DNA of 63,943 nucleotides, from assembly GCA_032718475.1 (NCBI GenBank), contig JAUCBJ010004416.1:1-63943 (forward strand), given 5' to 3'. A program made the translations under genes and the position numbers. Every line of letters starts with the position of its first letter. Within the stretch, counting starts at the first letter, position 1. Shown here piece after piece: positions 38,601 through 47,600 of this stretch. The notes below the pieces were generated by a model. It ran no database searches and was not told the origin of the DNA. It saw only the letters and a program-made list of their open reading frames with translations. The stretch comes from Nemertoderma westbladi (taxonomy: Eukaryota; Xenacoelomorpha; Nemertodermatida; Nemertodermatidae).

Positions 38601-41600
38601 GTACTTGACACAATGAACCCGGCGTAGCATTCTTGTGAATATGCCATCCAGATATTTGGTGTCCTCAGCAGTTAGAGCCCAGCATGGACTCCCATAGAGG
38701 AGCACTGGAACTACTGCTGCTCTAAATAACCGATAGCTTCGGTTAAGTTTCGGACCTTAAGTTTCCGATTAATTCTCGGAGACTTCCAAATCCTGGAAAG
38801 CCTATTCAAGGCTGCCCATGCCTTTCCCTTACGTATTCGAATAGGATACGAATACGTTATCCCCACTGTCCACACATACATGGCGTGTTCACTGTCCACA
38901 CATACATGGCGTGTCCACTGTCCACACATACATGACGTGTCCACTGTCCAGACATACATGGCGTGTCCACTGTCCACACATACATGGCGTGTCCACTGTC
39001 CAGACATACATGGCGTGTCCACTGTCCACACATACATGGCGTGTCCACTGTCCAGACATACATGGCGTGTCCACTGTCCAGACATACATGGCGGTTAACA
39101 ATTATTGCCTTTTTTCAATGATTTTCCAATAACACCATATTATATAATATAATATGGTGTGATTGGCTATCCTATAAATAAATTATAATAACTAAACATC
39201 AATTGGGTACTGCAGTTACCTAAAAGCCATATAGTTGGAGTTTCAGAAAGTTCAATGTCAACCATCTTAGTTAGATCGGCGTCTGTAAGTTCCTCCAGAA
39301 ATTCTTCGACCTGCCGAATGGTTTGAACATCTGTCATTCCTGTGGTATCAGCTGCTGCCGGTTCAATATCTTCTGAGAATGAATCTAAAATACCGGTACA
39401 ATTATTAATAAAAGATTAGACAGTGCGACATAAAAGGAAAATAAACCTGAAAAAGTTCTACTTTTCACATGTTGCAAATCAATAATAAAAAATTTCGAAT
39501 AGACGGCATGCTATAAAAAATAAAAAAAGCGGTTGTAACTTTACCAGAATATCACTGACCTGGACACAGTATACCAGAATATCACTGACCTGGACACAGT
39601 ATACCAGAATACCACAGACCTGGACACAGTATACCAGAATACCACTGACCTGGACACAGTATACCACTGACCTGGACAGAGTATACCAGAATACCACTGA
39701 CCTGGACACAGTATACCAGAATACCACTGACCTGGACACAGTATACCAGAATACCACTGACCTGGACACAGTATACCAGAATACCACTGACCTCGACACA
39801 GTATACCAGAATACCACTGACCTGGACACAGTATACCACTGACCTGGACAGAGTATACCAGAATACCACTGACCTGGACACAGTATACCAGAATACCACT
39901 GACCTGGACACAGTATACCAGAATACTACTGACATGGACACAGTATACCAGAATACCACTGACCTGGACAGAGTATACCAGAATACCACTGACCTCGACA
40001 CAGTATACCAGAATACCTCTGACCTGGACATAGTATATCAGATTACCACTGACCTGGATACAGCATACCAGAATACCACTGACCTGGACACAATAAATTG
40101 GAATACAACTGACCTGGACACAGTATATCAGATTACAACTGACCTGGACACAGTATATCAGAATACCACTAACATGGACACAGTATACCAGTATATCACT
40201 GATTTGGACATAGTAGATTAGAATAACACTGACCTGGACACATCATACCAGAATACCACTGACCTGGACACAATAAATTGGAATACAACTGACCTGGACA
40301 CAGTATATCAGAATACCACTAACATGGACACAGTATACCAGAATATCACTGATTTGGACATAGTAGATTAGAATAACACTGACCTGGACACAGTATACCA
40401 GAATACCACTGACCTGGACAGAGTATACCAGAACACCACTGACCTGGACACAGTACACCAGAATACCACTGACCTGGACACAGTATACCAGAATACCACT
40501 GACCTGGACACAGTATACCAGAATACCACTGACCTGGACACAGTATACCAGAATACCACTGACCCCGACACAGTATACCAGAATACCACTGACCTGGACA
40601 CAGTATACCACTGACCTGGACAGAGTATACCAGAATACCACTGACCTGGACACAGTATACCAGAATACCACTGACCTGGACACAGTATACCAGAATACTA
40701 CTGACATGGACACAGTATACCAGAATACCACTGACCTGGACAGAGTATACCAGAATACCACTGACCTCGACACAGTATACCAGAATACCTCTGACCTGGA
40801 CATAGTATATCAGATTACCACTGACCTGGACACAGCATACCAGAATACCACTGACCTGGACACAATAAATTGGAATACAACTGACCTGGACACAGTATAT
40901 CAGATTACAACTGACCTGGACACAGTATATCAGAATACCACTAACATGGACACAGTATACCAGAATATCACTGATTTGGACATAGTAGATTAGAATAATA
41001 CTGACCTGGACAGAGTATACCAGAATACCACTGACCTGGACAGAGTATACCAGAATACCACTGACCTGGACACAATAAATTGGAATACAACTGACCTGGA
41101 CACAGTATATCAGATTACAACTGACCTGGACACAGTATATCAGAATACCACTAACATGGACACAGTATACCAGAATATCACTGATTTGGACATAGTAGAT
41201 TAGAATAACACTGACCTGGACACAGCATACCAGAATACCACTGACCTGGACACAATAAATTGGAATACAACTGACCTGGACACAGTATATCAGAATACCA
41301 CTAACATGGACACAGTATACCAGAATATCACTGATTTGGACATAGTAGATTAGAATAACACTGACCTGGACACAGTATACCAGAATACCACTGACCTGGA
41401 CAGAGTATACCAGAACACCACTGACCTGGACACAGTACACCAGAATACCACTGACCTGGACACAGTATACCAGAATACCACTGACCTGGACACAGTATAC
41501 CAGAATATCACTGACCTTGACACAGTATATCAGAATACCACTGACCTGGTCACAGTACACCAGAATAACACTGACCTGGATACAGTATACCAGAACACCA

Positions 41601-44600
41601 GCGACCTGGACACAATAAATTAGAATACAACTGACCTGGACACAGTATATCAGATTACAACCGAACTGGACACAGTATATCAGAATACCACTCACCTGGA
41701 CACAGTATACCAGAATATCACTGATTTGGATACAGTATATCAGAATACCACTCACCTGGACACAGTATACCAGAATATCACTGATTTGAACATAGTATAC
41801 TAGAGAGCCAGCAAGCTGGCTGGAAGGAGCCCGGGGGGAAGAATCCTAGCCAATACTAAACTAAACAATTGTCTAAATGGTGTGATGATACATAGCTGAC
41901 TTTGTGGCTTGCCCCACATAATAAAAAATGAAACTTTGCTGCCACTAACAACCGAATATTTATAAGAAAATGCCCATGATTCACAACCAGATAAATAACA
42001 AGTTAGATTTACCAGTACAGGTACGGTTACCTTTCTTTTTGAAAACCATTAGATTTAACAATTAATAGAAGTCTAGGTCGCGGCGAAAAATAATAACGCA
42101 AATTAAACAACCATACAATCGGCCTACACACTTTTTTATTATTCGAAATAAATTCGCTAACAGAAAATATCTAAACTAATTTATTTATTTACTAATTAAT
42201 CTAAACGAGAAGGTGAACAATTGTTTCTACACAATAAATTATGACGACTTTTATGGGATATGTAATATTTACTGTTCAATAATAATTTACAATCTCCCAT
42301 TCCAACACATTCCCAGAGAGTAATAATATCATCAATATAACAAACTAAGTGGATTATAATTCGATTTCTTCAGCCAAGTCCGATAGCTATTTTTCTGAAA
42401 TTTATATTGCTAATTTAATTATTTGGCATATTCTGTTTGTGGCGCAGACTATAATAATAATAACATTGTTGACATACAGTCTTTGAACCTTTCAGTCTTT
42501 CTCAGCAGTACTTTGTGGCTCGTCCCACATAATAAAAACTGAAACTTTGCTATGTCAACACACCCGGTTCTTTTAAATTTGCGTGATTTGATTTATGCTC
42601 GCACCACTATTTGTAAGAAATATTAAAACTTATCTTACAGTATGCCAATGTAGTAATGGTATTAAAATATAATTAAATTAATTTACACTATTAATGCTTC
42701 AGCTAAAAAATCGTTTCAGCTAAAAAATCGTATGTAATAAAAAAAATAAGAATATTTTTAATATGTGTATATGTAATATAGGTATTACTGCTAAGTTAGG
42801 CAGTAGGCCAGAGCGGGCTCCTTAAATACATGCAACTACTGTATTATAGTGTAGGTCAACTATAAAACATTTTGCAATCCACAGTGAGTATCGACTGCAA
42901 TAGGACACAACACACTGCTTTGTGTAACTAAAATTCATTCTCCTGATCCACCCCCTAACATAGCAGAGTGAGTAACCTTATTGTAGATATACCCTTAGGA
43001 AGCACTGGGAGAGCAATCAGCTTATGGGGTAATACATTAGAAACCAACAGCTTATGTGTGAGTAAACATTGACTTTCCTTATAGCCTACTAGTAAAACTT
43101 GGCAACCAATACGTTTTACTATGACTGTGTATAACATATTAAGCCATATTTCATCATGAACACCAGCTGTTATTTTACCATTGCTTTTAATTTCGCGACA
43201 AAACAATGTCAAAAAACTAAATATATCGAATACCACACATAGAATCGATCTGAAATTTTGTAACGCGATTATGAACCTCAAAAGCAATGTACTTGCAAAA
43301 TTTCATCAAAATCGCCAGGCAGGAAGTGCCTTAACCTAGATAATTATCAGTCAGTCAGTGTCAGTCAATGTAATGTATCCTGAAGATTCTTACAGTAAGT
43401 ATCCCGCTGTCAAGCGGGCTCCTAATTAGAATAATACTGACCTGGACAGAGTATACCAGAATACCACTGACCTGGACAGAGTATACCAGAATACCACTGA
43501 CCTGGACAGAGTATACCAGAATACCACTGACCTGGACAGAGTATACCAGAATACCACTGACCTGGACAGAGTATACCAGAATACCACTGACCTGGACAGA
43601 GTATACCAGAATACCACTGACCTGGACAGAGTATACCAGAATACCACTGACCTGGACAGAGTATACCAGAATACCACTGACCTGGACAGAGTATACCAGA
43701 ATACCACTGACCTGGACAGAGTATACCAGAATACCACTGACCTGGACAGAGTATACCAGAATACCACTGACCTGGACAGAATATACCAGAATACCACTAA
43801 CCTGGACAGAGTATACCAGAATACCACTGACCTGGACACAGTATACCAGAATACCACTGACCTGGACACAGTATATCAGATTACAACTGACCTGGACACA
43901 GTATACCAGAATAACACTGACCTGGATACAGTATACCAGAATACCACAGACCTGGACACAGTATACCACTGACCTGGACACAGTATACCAGAATAACACT
44001 GACCTGGACACAGTATACCAGAATACTACTGACATGGACACAGTATAACAGAATACCACTGACCTGGACATAGTATACCAGAATACCACTGACCTGGACA
44101 CAGTATACCAGAATACCACTGACAGGGACAGAGTATACCAGAATACCACTGATCTGGACAGAGTATACCAGAATACCACTGACCTGGACAGAGTATACCA
44201 GAATACCACTGACCTGGACCGAGTATACCAGAATACCACTGACCTGGACAGAGTATACCAGAATACCACTGACCTGGACAGAGTATACCAGAATACCACT
44301 GACCTGGACAGAGTATTACTACTACTAGGATCGGCATGCTGCATTGCAGCTGCATTTTTAAGAATGCTGTGCCGGCTTGTCAACAAAATTGCACCGCCAC
44401 AACTCCCTATCACCCATGACATTTGCTAGATCATCCGCATCTTTAAGGCCAGTGTCCTTTAAGATGCGTCTCAAGAAAGTCATGGGCTGTCCACCATGCT
44501 TATTCACTCCATGAGGCTGCCAAAGTACAAGATTATGCACAGGCTGGTCCTCACGGCGAAAGCAATGTCCTGCAAAGCGGAGGCGATTTTGTTCTAGTGT

Positions 44601-47600
44601 CAAGCTTGGGGGAACCAATGAGACACCTCCAATGTTATATAGTGTCTGGTTGGAGATGTGTGCATTGTACTTGAAACAATGTACCCGGCGTAGCATTCTT
44701 GTGAATGTGCCATCCAGAGATTTGGTGTCCTCAGCAGTTAGAGCCCAGCATGGACTCCCGTAGAGGAGTACTGGAACTACTGCTGCTCTAAATAATCGGA
44801 CCTTAAGTTTCCGATTAATTCTAGGTGACTTCCAAATCCTGGAAAGCCTATTCAAGGCTGCCCATGCCTTTCCCTTACGTATTCGAAGGTCCTCACCTGA
44901 CTTCCGGATCCATGATCCCAGGTAACAGAAGTCGTCCACATGCTCAAGCATACCATCCTTTGAGCTTATGCTCATCCGATCAGAGACTTGCTGAGGACTT
45001 TCAAAGTTAACTGTCAGAATTTTGGTCTTTCTGGAGTTAATAAAAAGACCAACACTAGAAGCAGCATGTTCTAATGAGCTGAGGAGCCGCTGGGCTCCCT
45101 CTAATGATTCTGAGAGTACTCCTAAGTCATCAGCAAAGTCTAGATCAGTTAGGTACTTGGCAGGATTTCCTCGACTTCTGGAGCCAGTAGGTGGAGTTAT
45201 CATCACCCCATCATCATTATGATGATCTAAGGACATGCGTAGAACATAGTCAACCACAATAATGAACAAGAATGGTGCAAGTGTGTCTCCTTGGAGGACG
45301 CCCCATAACACTTCAAATGGTTCTGTGTCACCGTCAACAGTAGACACAAATGTTGTCGAACCATCGTATACTGATCTGATTGCTGCAATAATTTCATCAG
45401 GAATCCCATATAATGAAAGTATGCTGAACATACGTGAGCGAGAGACTGAATCAAAGGCCTTGAAGAAGTCAACAAAGATAACAGCCAGATGCCTGTCTTT
45501 CTTTTTTGATAACTCTTCAATTATCCTTCTAAGTGCCAAAATGGGCTCCATGGTCCCACGACCTTTACGGAACCCATTCTGATTTCCACGTAGCAGTCTC
45601 TCAATGGGATCCCTGATGCGATTTAATAGAATTCTATTGTATAGTTTTGCAGCAATCGAGATCAATGAGATTCCCCGAAAAGAACCATAGAGTGTTAGGT
45701 TGCCCTTCTTGGGAACTGGCACCAACTTATTTGTTTTCATTTCTTGTGGGACTCTTGTTGTACGGTACATGTCTACTATGATGGGATAGATGAGCTTTAA
45801 ACACTCAGGTATTTTAAAGACCTCAGGGGGAACACCATCTACTCCACTGGCACGATTGGTCTTAATGCTCTTTGCAGCAGCCTTCACTTCTGCAAAGGAG
45901 ATATCGCCAATGGGAATATCTGGGAGTACAGACTCAGACACTTTTACTTCTATAAAGTTATCAGGCAATACCCTGTCATTATTGAGGAGCTTTTCAAAGT
46001 GGGCTTTCCAACCATTGAGGCGATCGGCTGGTGATTCAGCCTTAACCTTGGTGGTTGGTTGGCTTTTCCGCCCAGTAAGCAGATTGATCGATTTCCATGC
46101 CTGGGATGATTGCCTGCTGTCGTCAGCATCATTGATGGCATCAACCTGTTGGTTTATTAGCTCCTGTAGATTAACAGAGTACTGCCTGTTCAGGGACCTA
46201 GATGCAGCTTTAACTGCATTCTTGGCCGCTGTAGTCTGTTTGAGTCGGGACTCTTTCTGCGCCTTATGAAGGTCATTTCATTTTGCTTTGTTGGTCGGGG
46301 TGGAACATGAGAGTAGCCTCCAACTCCAGAATCCCTCTCCCCATCACAATCTGGCCTCCCTGGTGACCCAGGGTTTGGGCCAGAAAGGTCATCAGGAAAG
46401 GGACTCAAAGAATTGTTGGCTGCTCTCTCTCCAGTAGGGGGTGAGACAGGCAGCCGGTCAGGAGTTAACTGACGCCTGTGAGGCCGATTGTGTCCGGTAA
46501 TTCCACTGGCCTCTAGTGGCCTGACCTCCGCATTGCTAATGTAATCCATAGTGGGGGTTGGGGGGTGCTTTTTTGCCGAGTCAGCTCTCGGGGCAAATAC
46601 TACACCCTGGTTTGCCATTCCACAGGGTGGGTGTCGCAATGGAGTCAGATATGAGGCCCATCACCCTTATCTACTCTGGCGTACATGACCCACCATTGGC
46701 TGTTGCAGCTCATCTGCTGGGTCATGCCCTGTACCCTTGCTGCCAGGTGCAGGTCGCAGTGAAGTGCCCTCAGAGTGGACATGAGAACACTCTACTCCTA
46801 ACCAGCCATTGGTAGATCACCATCTGCCTGGTCAGGCCATATACCCCTGCAGCCAAGTATATGGGTCCTTAATCCAGGACCAAGGGCGTCCTTATCCCAG
46901 AACGAAGGGGGTCCTAGTTACAGGACCAGATTTGCCCTAGTAAGAGGGTCTATGCAGCTACAGGTGGCACCTCCTTTATGCTGCATGGAGGTGGCAAGTT
47001 TTCTTGATCAATGACCTAGAATACCTGACCTGACCTTTAGTCAGAGGACAGAGTATACCAGAATACCACTGACCTGGACAGAGTATACCAGAATACCACT
47101 GACCTGGACAGAGTATACCAGAATACCACTGACCTGGACAGAGTATACCAGAATACCACTGACCTGGACAGAGTATACCAGAATACCACTGACCTGGACA
47201 GAGTATACCAGAATACCACTGACCTGGACAGAGTATACCAGAATACCACTGACCTGGACAGAGTATACCAGAATACCACTGACCTGGACAGAGTATACCA
47301 GAATACCACTGACCTGGACAGAGTATACCAGAATACCACTGACCTGGACAGAGTATACCAGAATACCACTGACCTGGACAGAGTATACCAGAATACCACT
47401 GACCTGGACAGAGTATACCAGAATACCACTGACCTGGACAGAGTATACCAGAATACCACTGACCTGAACAGAGTATACCAGAATACCACTGACCTGGACA
47501 GAGTATACCAGAATACCACTGACCTGGACATAGTATACCAGAATACCACTGACATGGACAGAGTATAGCAGAATACCACTGACCTGGACAGAGTATACCA

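Noticed and set aside
44825-45582. Plus-strand frames within the LINE
   Set aside because: They are antisense shadows of the reverse transcriptase frame.
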